From Maylandia zebra (Eukaryota > Chordata > Actinopteri > Cichliformes > Cichlidae), in contig NC_135182.1 in assembly GCF_041146795.1 (NCBI RefSeq), positions 33,338,509 through 33,402,508 on the forward strand: a DNA stretch of 64,000 bases, written 5' to 3'. Every line of letters starts with the position of its first letter. Within the stretch, counting starts at the first letter, position 1. Positions 1-13,200 of this stretch are shown in pieces. The notes under the pieces are model-generated. The model was not told the origin of the DNA. It was given only the letters and a program-made list of their open reading frames with translations, and searched no databases. The position numbers were made by a program, and so were the translations under genes.

Positions 1-781
1 CGCAAACGTCCATATAAACTTCTTATCTGGTGCGCGTCTTTTATTTTGACAGGGAATGCGCACATGCGGACCACTTATGTGCACCCGTGCAAATAACATA
101 GGCCTAATGTTCTGCCGGGTGTGTTGTTGGTTTTCCCTCGATTTCTGAGTCGACAAGCGCCTTTGTTACTGGGACCAGTCATTTTAAGAAAGGCCCCCAT
201 TAGAGCCCATGAGAAATGCAAGAAATGCATTATTGCTCAGTCTGCAATATCTTTCCCAGAACAAACACCAATTGCAAATAACATACTAAAAATAAACCTG
301 AAAAATCTGTTTAGAACAGCTACTATGTTGCAAAGAGTGAACTACCTCTGGCAAAATTTAGCAGTCTTTGCAAACTTCAAAAAGCAAATGGCCTCGATCT
401 TGGTTCCACTTGCCTCTTACCCGTGACTTCAGTGGAAATTTCATATTCAGGATCTGACACAGACTGATTCATGTTCTACAGTTCTTACAAGTTCATAGAA
501 ATTTCTGTTCAATTAGAACCAAATATTTGAGTTGATGATTGTAATTTTTATACAATGTTGTAATTTGTGTTTCAATAATTTTTTGATTAATGTTTTGTTT
601 CCATTACAATATTATACTTTAATGTATAATATTGTAATGGAAACAAAACAGGAAACAAAACATCAATCAAAAAATTGCTCTCTTTTTTATTTGGGCTACT
701 TAAAATTTATTTTGGGCTACCAAAAACTGAAGCGTCCCTGCCCGAAGGGCTACCAGGGATTTTGAAATTTTGCGAGCCCTG
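1..781. mobile_element. hAT-type transposon remnants at the left edge
   Basis: Positions 30-95 (TTTTATTTTGACAGGGAATG, GCGGACCACTTATGTGCAC) are the reverse complement of a repeat at 44427-44487. Positions 690-781 end TTTTGCGAGCCCTG and resemble a CAGGGCTTGCAATATC repeat end at 43787. The left boundary lies outside the window. Confidence 0.5.
591..650. repeat. Perfect 27-bp inverted repeat (hairpin)
   Basis: Arms 591-617 and 624-650 are exact reverse complements separated by 6 nt. It lies inside the hAT-like remnant. Confidence 0.9.
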
Positions 782-784
782 CTG

Positions 785-1680
785 CATGTCTTAGTCAGCA
801 TTGCAGTCTCAGTTTCAACATCCTCTTGTCTGTGCATTGTGTTGAGTTTACTTCCCACATCTCATTGTTCATGATTTGCTCCCACAGTGTTTCACTTGTG
901 TCTCCACTTCCACAATTCACCGCCCTGTGTCTACATTGTCTCAGTCTGTCCTTTGTCAGAGCGTACTGTTCAGTTCCCTGGTGTTATTCTGGTTCGTGGT
1001 GTTCTCCCCTAGTGTAGCAACTTTCTAATGAGTTTGATAGTTTTCATTTGTTTTTCAGTTTAATTTGTATGTGTTTATCTCTTATGTGGTTATTATATCA
1101 GGTCAATAAAGGCCTTGCCCTTAGTTAACCTTTCACCTGCCTCTGGTCTGCATCTTGGGACCTCACATTGTATCGTGACAGCCTTTTATTGGGTTGTAAA
1201 TTCTGTTTAACTGTTACATTTACCTTTTGCTAATGTCACAAAGTTTGAGTGAAGATGATGAGAAGGAGCGAGACGGGCAACAGTGGATAGTCAAAATCAA
1301 CGAATAATAAAATCAACAATAATTTATTAACTATTTTTTCTCCATGTAAAATTTACAGATGTAACATTTTTTTTAACATGTGTCAAGCTTTTTTGTACTG
1401 AGAGTCAAACACACTGAAGCCCACTGAACAGTCTATATAAATTTTGAAGCTAGTTGTTTCTGGAGCTGGTAAATCATGAGTGAAAAAAATCTTTATCTCT
1501 GTCTCCCTCTACTGTTGTGATGGTATAACAATGGTATAAATATTTAATATAAATATTTAGAGTACAAAAACACAGGTCTTTCCAAATGAGCTGCTCATTG
1601 ATTTCATTTTTGACATTACAGTGTTTTTAATCATATAACTGTAAACAACCTCAGTCAAAAACACAAAAGTAAACTCTTTT
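785..1680. repeat. Segmental duplication block, left copy (partner about 58800-59620)
   Basis: Both blocks share CTGCATGTCTTAGTC, TTCATGATTTGCTCCCA, TTATATCAGGTCAATAAAGG and TTTTATTGGGTTGTAAATTC in the same order. The sequence around 1080-1180, with AATAAA and an end at TATCGTGACA, looks like an old LTR that predates the duplication. No coding sequence was seen. Confidence 0.8.
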
Positions 1681-1688
1681 CTTGTAAC

Positions 1689-2093
1689 TGTCAGGGGTCA
1701 TCTATGACCACCCTGGAGTGCTATTACTAGTGTGGCCTCTTTGTTCCTGGGGTTGCTGACCTCCGCCGACACACTCACCTGCAGCTGTTGATGAGACCCT
1801 ATGGGATTTAAGGCCTGGTTGGAGTTCTGTCCCTTGCTGGAGCATTGACCCACCTGTACAACCCTAGACCAGCGCCTGTGTTTTCTGGACCCGACCCGAA
1901 TTAGTGTGAGTCAGTGTGCTTACGGTATTGGAGTGAGCAGATAGAAGCGAAAAAGAGTCCCCTCCTTGGAACCTTGGACTCCTTTTTCCCATTACTGTAT
2001 ATATGTACATTATTTCACTGATGTGTAAATAAACCCCTGTTTAACTGCAATGTTTGAGTCCTGCTTGTGAGTCCAGCCTCAGCATTCTTGACA
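1689..2093. mobile_element. Solo LTR (about 405 bp)
   Basis: Starts TGTCAGGGG and ends CTTGACA, with AATAAA near 2029. The flanks GTAAC/GTATT resemble a decayed 5-bp target duplication. The paralogous block at 59600-59625 has an uninterrupted site (TGTATTCATATGC), which shows this is an insertion. Confidence 0.75.
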
Positions 2094-2613
2094 GTATTCA
2101 CTTGCCTTTATAAAGTCATAATTAAAAAAAAACAACAAAAAAAAAACCCAACCTTAAATGCAACAATAAAATAAACTCAGGTACGGTAATGTTCAGGTCG
2201 ACAGGAGTGAGCGAATGTGGATGGAGAGGTTGCACTTCAGGATGGATGCCAGAAGAAGACAGATCATTTGTTATCAGTAGCGTTTTTTAGATACGGGCGA
2301 CATGGGTAGTTGCCCAGGGTGGCACTGTCGTGCCGGGGGCAACATTATGGCATCTGCAAAAAAAAAAAAGTTGCTCGCACCCATGCTGCCCCGACATTAT
2401 GCCAGCGTATTTCTGGGATTGCATGTGCACCAGTCGGTTTTCTATTGCCCATTTGCGGGGAGTAAAGGCGCCTGGTGCTTGCCAAACACAGCGAGGAGAG
2501 GGGTGGGGCGGGGCAGCGGGGGATTCTCTGTCCACCTCAGTAGATGCCACTGGAGTAGCATCTATTAACCAGCTCGCAAAATAAAACAAAAGAAAAACCA
2601 ATAAACTGTCAAC
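2094..2613. other. No gene; unassigned repeat-like sequence
   Basis: Contains an A-rich tract (2120-2150), then from about 2280 a GC-rich stretch (GGGCGACATGGGTAGTTGCC) that resembles dispersed fish repeats. Short overlapping frames on both strands show no recognisable domain. Confidence 0.4.
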
Positions 2614-2800
2614 GTTAATCATCACAAAAAAGGCGATTAAAATTTTTAATGCAATTTATCCATCTGGAGTGCAGAATGACTCAAAATCCCTGAAATGTCT
2701 CTGTCAACACATTTCGGGCAGTTTGTCCAAAGATTGTCCATTCTGCGCTCCAGATGGGTTGATTGCTTTAAAAATTTCAATCGCAATAATCGTGATTAAC
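2614..2800. mobile_element. MITE-like element with about 60-bp terminal inverted repeats
   Basis: GTTAATC at 2614 pairs with GATTAAC ending at 2800. The inner arms (CCATCTGGAGTGCAGAATG near 2660 and CATTCTGCGCTCCAGATGG near 2739) are inverted copies with few mismatches. No coding capacity. Confidence 0.7.
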
Positions 2801-3399
2801 AAAACTACTGATGGTATTACTGATGGAAGATGGACAAGAAAAGGTCAAAGCCATCAGGTCCTCAGTTTAGAAAAAAAGAGAAAAGAAGAGGAGAAATGGG
2901 CAAAAGATACAGATAAGCAGATGTGTCTTTGGATAATGGGAGGTATTATGTATCCTGAAACAAGATAACATTCATTAGTAGAATGGAAAGTCTGTCCTAA
3001 AAGACAAGAATAAAAAAAATGTCAGTGGCCTTTAAAACAAGTATGTTTTGGAGATTGTCTCATTGCTGCCTCTCTAGTGAACCTGTTGCTAATTTCATTA
3101 ACACTAAAGCATCTCAAACTGATTAACAACCTCCTCTGATACATAACTGACCAGATCATTATCCCAGAAGTTTTACTGACTTGGTGCTATACTTAAAACG
3201 TGTTCCTTTAATTTTTTGAGCAGTGTATGATCAATTTAAAGCCACTGAAAGTTGGAGTTGAAGACAGGAATTTATTATTCTTGATGAAAATAAAATCAAA
3301 ATTGATTAGTTATCCACAGAAACACACAGACACACTCAAACACATATTAACATGACAAAGTATTGAAAGAAATCTGGAAACATCTTAGTTCGATCTCCC

Positions 3400-3730
3400 T
3401 CTGCCTTAGTATCCTGAGTTAATTATACTCTTCCACTTGCAGTAACTTATCCCTGACCTAAAGTGCGCACTCCACCCTTTTCTAGCTGAGGACCATGGCC
3501 TCAGATTTGGAGGTGCTTATTCTCATTCCTGCTGCTTCACATCTGGCTGTCAATTGTGTGAGCTGGACGCCACCACCTGATGAAGCCAACAGAACCACAT
3601 CATCCTAAAAAGCAGGGATTAAATTCTAAGACCACCTAAGTGGAAGCCTTCCTCGAACTGGCTATACTTAGAAATTCTGTTCATCAAAATTATAGGCAGA
3701 ATTTCAGCTCTGGAGGTTGTTCCTCCCAAT
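3400..3730 (-). mobile_element. LINE reverse-transcriptase relic (partner at 62460-62810)
   Basis: The reverse complement carries decayed RT sequence of a common fish LINE, related to the better preserved fragment at 18913-19560. The same relic lies at the same place relative to copy C, so it predates the duplication. Confidence 0.6.
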
Positions 3731-3985
3731 CACACCCCTGAACTGAACACAAGAGCATCTTTTTACCAGTGTGTAATTGGAAGGTATTTATATTTGTTCA
3801 AAGAAAATTAATAAAATCAGTGAACAGATGCTGTTCAGAAAAAATGTATATCACCGATGATCAAATTTGTTCCTTTGATGGTCATATAAACAGGCATCTA
3901 TCCTCACATGATTTTCAAGAACACTGCAGGTAAAATCAGGCTGCAGACTGTTCTAAAAAACATTTTCCTGAAGTTTTTATCTACT

Positions 3986-4269
3986 TCACTTAAATGTAAT
4001 CAAATATTCAGGATAAGCATGGTCATCATGGAAGACAACAAACATGGTGGGATTGGTCAGGTTGTCCACAACACTGTCGTACAGGTCAGTGGAGGCAGTG
4101 CCTTTTGCTGGTGGTTCAATCATGCCTTGTGTTCCAAGAGTGAAGTCACCAGTCAGAACTCGGCAGACGTACATAAACTTTTCCCCGTTCTGATTTGGCT
4201 TGGAGTAGGTGTCATTGGCAGAATAACTAGCATTGACAGCAAAGTATGTGCCATCACCATAAAATGCAG
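3986..4269 (-). CDS. parp14: parp14-like A, coding exon 14 (ART domain, last exon)
   Basis: 284 nt encoding [20 protein letters not shown] through the terminal strand [11 protein letters not shown] and TGA. GTYFAV holds the second conserved ART residue. The terminal motif is of the mono-ADP-ribosylating PARP14/15 type. The exon length is identical in copy C (63220-63503). Confidence 0.95.
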
Positions 4270-7200
4270 CTGAAAATGAAGAACAGCAGAAAGTCAATGA
4301 AACAAATTCTGTAACACTTTCTGTTATTCATAGTAGTCACAGCACTCTGAAATCAAATACTAAAACCCCAATTCCAAAAATACTGGGACAATAAAAAAAT
4401 GTAAATAAAACAAAATAGAGTGATTTGCAAATCTCATAAACTCATATTCTATTCACAATACAACATGATTTAGAAAATGTACAAATCGTTTAAATTGAGA
4501 ATAGCAATGAAAGTAACAACTGAAATCCCATTGACATTCACTACTCTCTCCCCACTCACGGCAGTCTACCACTTCATCCAACTAACTCCAGAATCCCTCT
4601 CTCTCTTCTGACATTTGAGTCATAGATACTGACATTTAATGTTACCTCTCTGATTTGAGCTTCAAACATATGATCCTGTCTGACACACTCTTCTACCTTA
4701 TTCTACCTTAATGATATTCACATACTCTTAATTCAAGATTGCACCTAATCTGTTTTGCTTCTTGTCTATACCATGGTAGAACAGGTGGAATCCATCTCCA
4801 GAGGTCATGGTCTTGCTTCCCTTCCACCTCAAACAGTATCAAACAGTTCGCTCCCTTATACTGCTGCTTAACACAAATTGCACCTCTCTTCTTTCTTGTC
4901 TTTGACTGGGTTGTTGTTAACCCAGTCTTCAACTGATGTGATACGAAAATCACAATCTTTAATTGCATGTTTGATTTGACCAAGATTTTACACAGGATGT
5001 CCTCTCTTACACAAACCTCGCCATTTATCCATGCTTGGGTCTGTCATGAGGAGTACACTGGCTTGTGTATGAATGTGAGCGTGAATGAATAGTGGCATTG
5101 TAAAGCGCTTTGGGTGCCTTGAAAAGCGCTATATAAATCCAATCCATTATTATTATTATTATTATTATTGTGCCCCACTGTGGCTGAGTCTTGAATGAGG
5201 ATTATATGTTGCTCTGAAAACTGTATATATCTTTCCGCAATAGTGGTACCTTTCTTAATATGGAAGCTGTTGATTCCATACACTAATGCCCCCACTGCCA
5301 CCAACGATGTAGGGTTTTGATTTAGCAGTCCCAATATTCAGAATTGATTTTCAGCCTTGTGCTTTTGCACACAGATTTCTCCAGATTCTCTAAATCTTTT
5401 GATGATATTATGTACTGTAAATAATGACGTATTCAAAGTATTCTCAAACTTTTATTGATTAATATTTTTCTGAAAGTGTTCAACAGTTTGCTGACTGTTG
5501 AACCCATGCCCGTTTTTACTTCTGGGAAACATTGCCTATCTAAGATATTATGTTTTATACCTTTTCATGTTACTGACCCTTTTGCCAGTTGTACTAATTA
5601 GTTGAGTAAACCATTGCCTCCCTTTCTACATTCTATATCTGGACAAAAGCTTATTTTTAAAATGTGTCTTTTCTGGCCAACTGTGCATCTCTCAGTGTTA
5701 CGACCAAATTTAACATAGCCAAGGCTATGACATCAACTCACTAAAAACAAACAAACAAAAAAAGGGTCCTCTATAATATCTCACCATTCTTTCCTGAATG
5801 GCTCCTGTTGAAGCCACGGTCATTGATAATTGGCACAGTTGTGTTGCAGGTGCCGTGGAAAAGGCGTCTCTCGTTATTCTGATGACCATTTCTCAACTCC
5901 AAGTCACGCTTCTTGATCTGTAGACGCTTCCACAGTCCAGGGTTCTGGATCCGCTCAATCTGAGAAGAAGAAAAGTGCCTTTTGTGTAGTCTGATATAGT
6001 TAACATAATGATGCACGAAAATAGATTTCAAATACAATTAATACATTTTGAGTAAATTACAGTATCAAGTATTCTTTTGTGGACAATTTATTATCCAAAA
6101 ACTTTTTCTATGGAAGTCATTTAAAAAAAAAAAAGATTAAAATCATGAATATAGCTGGAAATAATTAGTCATTATCAACTATTGATGATCCATTCACTAT
6201 TTCCATTCAGAAATTAAAAGACAATATTTATAATGTTACCTTTTTAACAGTTCGTTTGCATGACGCCTGGAACAGCCTCAGGATTTCATCATATTCCGAT
6301 GTCTTGGTGTTTACCACAAAAGCCTGACATGTGGTTTTGACTGGCATGTGCTGCCAGTGTTCAGGAATGTCCTTATTTTTGATGGTCTGGGGTTTTTGGC
6401 TCAATAGTTTCTTGGCTAAATCTACATCAGCCGGAGTGTCGCCACAAATGTGAAAGCAAGTGGCATCAACTTTCTGACCTTCATTAATTAAATCTTTCTC
6501 TTTCTTTGGGTTTTCAGTATTTTCACCAGTAAGCATTGCTGAAGGAAATTCAAAAACATTAGACGTTCAGCACTGATTGGAGACAGCAGAACAGTACTGG
6601 ATTTTTCTTCTACATATTTTTACCTTTGAATTTGGAGCCAATGCCTGCCCAGGTCCCCTTTCGTTTATCCTTGGGCTTGCGATCAGTAGCTGCTCTCTGT
6701 TCCAGGCTGCTGTGGAAGTCTTTTAGCATAGCTTTCTGGAAAATAACTATGCGGATTATGGTCAGGGGACTGGAGGTATTTTGCCTCAACGCATCAATCA
6801 CTGCATCCAACATGGCATCTGCCACCAGTCTTCCTTGTGCATTACCTTGACCTAAAAATATTATAATACTATTATTATAATTTGAAGGATTGATTTGTTA
6901 AAGGTACATGCTAAATATGTGTCAGTAAACTTTCTAAAGCCCTTCTTTAGGTTGATTCAAGTTACATGAAAGGAAATTTAGTTATGCAGTCTGATAATCA
7001 GGTGTATAGGCCAGCAGGTTTCTTTTCTAAGAAGTTTTCAGACTATTATTTTTACAGTAGAAGTTTTTAGAGAGTTTATATTAGCTTATCTAAAAAGTTT
7101 ACTAAAACATGAACTTACTTGTACTGTTTTTTTGTGTGTTTTCCCACACTATAAACATAAAATACTCTATACTCTTTTTTTATACTGCTGACACTTTATT

Positions 7201-10200
7201 CACTTACTTTACTTATTCACATATTCAGTCACTTTAATTTTAAAACTGTGTGATTTTAAAACTGTGTATATACTGTATATTCTGTGTATTTATTATCTCA
7301 TTCTTGTTGCCTGTTTATGCCCTGTCCTTATCTTCAACGTCATGCTGCTCTGTTGTATCTTAATTGTCCCTTGGGGATAAATAAAGTCTCTCTGATTCTG
7401 ATACATCTGAGAAGGTGTCAAAACCAGAGACCGACAATGAATTCGTCTTTCATTAAAGGCTTTCTTTTCTCTGACTGGCTTTGTGTTGGACAGAGTTCCA
7501 ATCATCATTTTAATAGATTTTGTTTTGAAACACTCTGCAGCATGATGTGCTATTGGGCTTTATCCAATTAGTCACAATTGGAAATGGTTCTATGTAACCC
7601 ATATCAACTACGCACTGTTACATGACTCACGTCAGCTGATTTGAGGCCCCTCTCCTGATTTGCTCCTTCCACGTCGCGGCATTTATGAAAACCGGCTGTG
7701 GGGGGATACTTCCGGGTTCCATTCCTGCTATGGCTGTAAGCTTATGGCATTTAGAACGGCGTTGGAAAACAAAGCGTTTTCTCCCCTCAATTCGCCTATA
7801 AAATTGTATCACCTCAGCGGTAAGTGTCTTTAACATCTACCAAAAACAACCTGTTAGTTGTCAGTAATGAGTCGGTCGTTTCCGCGATTAAAAAAGGACT
7901 TTGTTCGGCGGCGTTCCCACCACGAGCAGAACTCCGGTTCAAAAACTGCTGTTTTTGAACACTTTTATTTACTTATCACCTTTGAATTGATCTTCTTCTT
8001 CATATCGAAGTGGCGAGCCGGTAGGACCATTCTCCCTCCCCCCCCCCCCTTTGCAGTCTTTGGATTATGGACATATTTCACCATTACATGAAGCTGGACC
8101 CTAAGGAGGAATTCTTTGAAAAAGGACTCTTGCACAGAAAATCACAGCATTAATTTATTAATTGTGGGCATTTATTTATGTTGTGTGTTGTATTAATTAT
8201 TTTGTTCCATTTCCCCTTTTCCCCATTTATTCATTGTACATTTCCTGAACAAGATATTGCAGTCTCTGGTCTCGTCATTCACACCATCTAGGCTCCATAA
8301 AGAACTATTTCTTCTACGCGTCAGTCAGTAAACTCACCCATTGCAATAAAACTAGCCCTTAAATAACTTTGCGTTACATCTAGATGTATGCTCATATTGG
8401 ATAACAATAAAAATCCTGCAATAGGCATGGGGGACTTTCTTTTTCAGACTAGACAAACTTCAATTAGGTGATGTCACAGTGTTTTGAGTTTTGTACGGAT
8501 TCATTATTCAAGAGGGGGCAACGCATAAATGGTTTCAAATTCAAACAATAACAAATGGTAATTTTTTGTGAATCTGAACACACTGCAAAACCGTTTAACT
8601 TGCCAAGGGATTTTTTTTTTTTTTTTAAAAAAAGAATACATATCAAGAATAAATTTCAGCAGAATTTCTGCTGAAGACAACAAAAAATCCACCCATATAG
8701 CTGCAGCACATAGTGTTTTTGTTGTTGTTGTGTGGGGTTTTTTTTTTTGGTTTTTTTTTTTTTTTGGGTCATGAACAGGTCACCTGTCTTGGAGGTCTTG
8801 TGTGACAGGCAGAGAGGACCCAAATGCAGAACCCTTCCAAAACTAGACATAACACGCAAGACAAGGGGCTGTCAAAAGAAATCGGGAAGTAACACAACCA
8901 CTGAGACAGACAAGGACATGCCAGCTTGACACTAGGACAGAAGACAGGGACAAATATGGGAACACACGTCAGACTGGGGAGACGAAGGATGAAACACAAA
9001 AGCTGCGTGTGGGTGTGTGGGATTTTTTTTTTTTTTTTAATTATTACTCATAATTTAATACAGTCCAGACATGCCTTGTGAGGATGTTTAACATTTTCTG
9101 TCATTACTTTATTATGGATTAGGTGTGAGAGTTTTTAATTATGGATAATTAAATATTAGATTAATGAAATAGCAAATTGTGTCTTGTTCTCAGATGGACA
9201 GCAAGTGGAGAGTGATTGATAAGATGAGATGGAAGAGAGGCAGAGTAAGTTACAGGGCTTTTCCTGCCTTTCTGGAGAACTTATATTTCACTAAACTTTC
9301 TAATATGCATGTCTACATAATTGCGTATTATTATAATTATGATATTTAAACACACACTCTATTTTAAAGAACATACATTAAGAAACAGATTATATTAGAT
9401 TTATATTTTCAAATCTATAAATGCTGATTTTACAGCGGTAAAATTATTGAATCTCTACAGTTTAAAAATTTAATGAGCTTTCTCCCTACAGAGTGGATAG
9501 TGAAACAAATGAAACCATCATAAATACATTACTTCATATTTATTACTCTTTCCCCCCCTCATTGCTTTATTATTGTAGCCCTAGTAATAAATAATAAGGG
9601 AAGGATTTGGATCAGCACCATGATGGAAACTTGTGGCCATAGTCCCACATAGCAAAATTGGTATGGCCTGGATCTGGCCCACATAATGTGCTTACACATG
9701 GCCCACATACCACAAAGAATGTTGGCCATTTTGTGGCCCAGATCTGGTTTGTCAGAGGTGGCCCACACATGCGCCATCACACGGCCAGTTGCAGACACAC
9801 TGGTGGTCCTGTGCTAGCCCATGTGTGGATTACCCCTGGCCAATGTTCCCTCTAAGCTGCGCGCGTGTGCAATTGCCCACTGCTGCCATGGTCTCTGCGC
9901 ACAAAAAATCTGTGTTGCGCACAAAAAAACCAAAAGAATCTAACCTGAATTGAAATTAAAGTAAATACGTTAACAATTCTGTTTTGCAGTGTTAGTAAGT
10001 GACTGGCTGCTCCAGTATGGGATTAGAACGATGCCACCTTATCCCATAGTCCAGCCAATCACGCGATTCACATTCGTATATACACAGCTAACGTTAATGA
10101 CAACCTGTACAACCATTGGAGATGTGAGCAGGACAGATGGAACAATTGACGGAAAAAGTGTGGACTTTATACCAGTTTTTAAATTGTGTTGATCGGCCAC

Positions 10201-13200
10201 GTAAAACCAGAGTTATGATAAAAATATCTGCAATGTTTGGTTTTCTTCCTGAATACTGTCGTTGTTTATATTTACTGTGGAAGAAATGGTAAAAACTGCA
10301 TTTTATAAGGATAACGCTCGAAAGCGCTCTCCACCTGTGAGCAAAACCAAAACCCCCACCCCAGCCTTTCCTATTGGTGGAAAAATGTACCATGTCGACC
10401 AATCAAAAAAATGATATGGCAAAATGACATTTGGTTGTTTAGGGAGGAGGGAAGTTTTAGGAGTGATGGCGGTATTTTGAGATGTGAGAGATTTGCAACA
10501 TTTAGCGTGTTTGGAGTCTAAGGTTAGTGTGTCGTCTTGTGTAGTTAGTGTGTAGTGTAGTCAACCGTTTTGTTGTGTGTGTCAGAACAATGAGGCGACT
10601 GCTGAATATTACAGGTGTTACAGGAGTGACACATCTCCTGTTGTCACACCTGCAGGTATCAGGCTGTTGTTCTCCTTTATCTCATAGTGGACAAAAATTT
10701 TTATTTGGAGTGGCACAAATAATTTGTGTAGGATCAAATTTGATGCAGAACAGCTGATTGTTCTGTAAATATTTTGAAATCTTTGTTTAAAAAAATGCCT
10801 TGGCAGCATTTTTAAGTAAACAGCTGCAAAAAACTTTGTTGTTTGCAAAACTCAGTAACTTTTTTGAAGAAGTAACTATATAATCAATTGCCCAACATTG
10901 GTCATTATATACTGTATTTTGCAGACAGAGTTACAGGACTCTCTCCCAGACCACAGACTCATACTCATAATACAAGTCTTGTCTGTGCCAGAACATAATA
11001 GTGCAAAGGTAACATGACAAAACATGACAGACAGTGAATGAACTGATTCTTTTATAGTGCTTTTCTGTTCCCCCTTATTGCTCAAGGCTACATTTGCTTT
11101 GCCTTGTCGCCACCTCACAACAGTGATATAGTATGATGCAACCCCATATTGCTTGACGAGTGGGTGTTGTTTTTCAGCCTGGTTCAATGTGCCCCTTTTT
11201 AACTTTGAGCACCAACCCCCTCTTCCTAAACAACCAAATGTCATGTTGCCATATCATTTTTTGATTGGTAGACATGGTACATTTTTCCACCAACACGAGA
11301 GGGGAGTTTTTTGTTTTATTTTTTTATTTTTTGGTTATAAGCAGAGGGTACTTGCAGAGAGTGGTCATGTGATTGGCTTACCACGACTACTTTATTCTTC
11401 CTCAGTCAAACAGCAGCACTCATGCGATTGTTTGGCCCCTTAGCTCCAGGTGTTGTGCCAAAAAGTGATCGTCTTCCAGAAAGTGATTGCTGTCCGCAGG
11501 AGCACGCGCAGCTACTTAAAGCTGTAGCGCCCAGATTACTTACAGCTACTTCTGTGCAACTGATATAAGGTGCGGTAAGCTGAAGACGGCTTCAACCGCC
11601 TGTTTGTTGAAAAATAGTAACGTGACCGCACTGCATTTACTTGTTAGTAACGGTGACGGTGTTGTAACGATAGGAATAGTAATTAGTTAGATTACTCATT
11701 ACTGAAAAAAGTAACGCCGTTAGTAATGTCGTTACTTGTAATGCCGTTATTCCCATCACTGATGTCAACCAAGACAGCCCTACAGCATCCTTCAGGAACT
11801 GTGGGTGAAACTCGCCCACCCTAGGGGCTGTTAAGAAATAAAATATATAATCTAAATGCTGATTAGTGTGTTTTATGAGAGGCCCAGACTTCAGTGTAAA
11901 ACTAGGTTGCAGGCTGACAGGAAACAACATGCTTTTGCAGAAGGATGGTAACTGCAGCAGAAAGTGAAACTACATAGGGTGTATGATCGAAACTTAAAGT
12001 GTGTGACGCATATATAAATAACCTGGCTTCCTGTACTGCTTGAGACTGGCTGTTGTGAGCAGGCGTTTCTGTGTGTGCTTAGTCTCCATATCCCGGGATA
12101 TGTAAAATTAAAAATCATTTTTTGAGTTTGACCACTTTGAGCCCTGTGTCTTTCTTGGCCGTTCAAGAATACAAAGAACTGGGATTTAATACTTGGTGCC
12201 AGTGACCTGGATTCTTTTGCGGCTGAGGGGACTAATTTGGACCTTAAGGTACAATCTGATATGAGGTGGACAATAGACTGGTCTAAAAGATTAAAGGTAA
12301 GCGCACAAGCCTGTTGAAAATTGTGCACATTGGATGAATTCTAAATTAGTTGTCTGCCGAATTGATGATTGTTACCGTTAAATTGGCTCAGTAGTGGAAA
12401 TTAAACTAAATTATAAAATCTGTTAAGTAGATTTCAGGTGACATGTCCATGATAATTTTGGGTAATTAGAAATAAATTAAAGTTTGGGGATATTTGACAA
12501 AATTTACTGTGATTAATTTTAGGGTGAAGTTAAAAGTTGTTGTGACGTATGTTTGAAGTTGGTGTGGTATGTGACTGTTACGTCAGCCAAGAAAAGAGAT
12601 TAGATTAGGACATTTGGTCAGGGAATTTTATTCCCACATTGATTATAGGGTGGGACCTGGGCATCAGATAATAAACTGGCGGTTAGAGTCCACAGTGATG
12701 CTTCTAGAATTATTTAAATTACTTAGGATGGGAACGGCGATTCCTAGGAGCGTGGTCGCTCAGCGTGTGACAGCGACTCCTGGTGGCTGACGCGTCACCA
12801 GCCCTGGTGGCGTCCAGGTAAAGTCCGGGTGGTGCCCGCAGGATTTCGGGCACCCATTAAAAACCAAGTGGTCATTGACCACTTCCTTGACCATAAAAGG
12901 ACACTGGCTGATGTGTGTAGTGTGGGACCAGAGAGAGAGAGACTTAGGAAGAAATGTCTTAAGAAAAAGTAATAAAATTATATTAAGTGTTTTAGTGTGT
13001 TAATACAGGTGGACTTCTCTCAACCTGGAAACACGAGTACAGCGACAAAATGATAGATTAACAGAATTGGGAGGAAAACAGGCCAGGCTTTGGCTTAAAA
13101 TTTGACAGCTTCACCTCTCATTCTCTCCTTATCCTGAGAAGAAGCTTAAAGGATAGTCAATCTCCTGATTAAGACAGAAGAGAGACAGAACATCGTGTAC

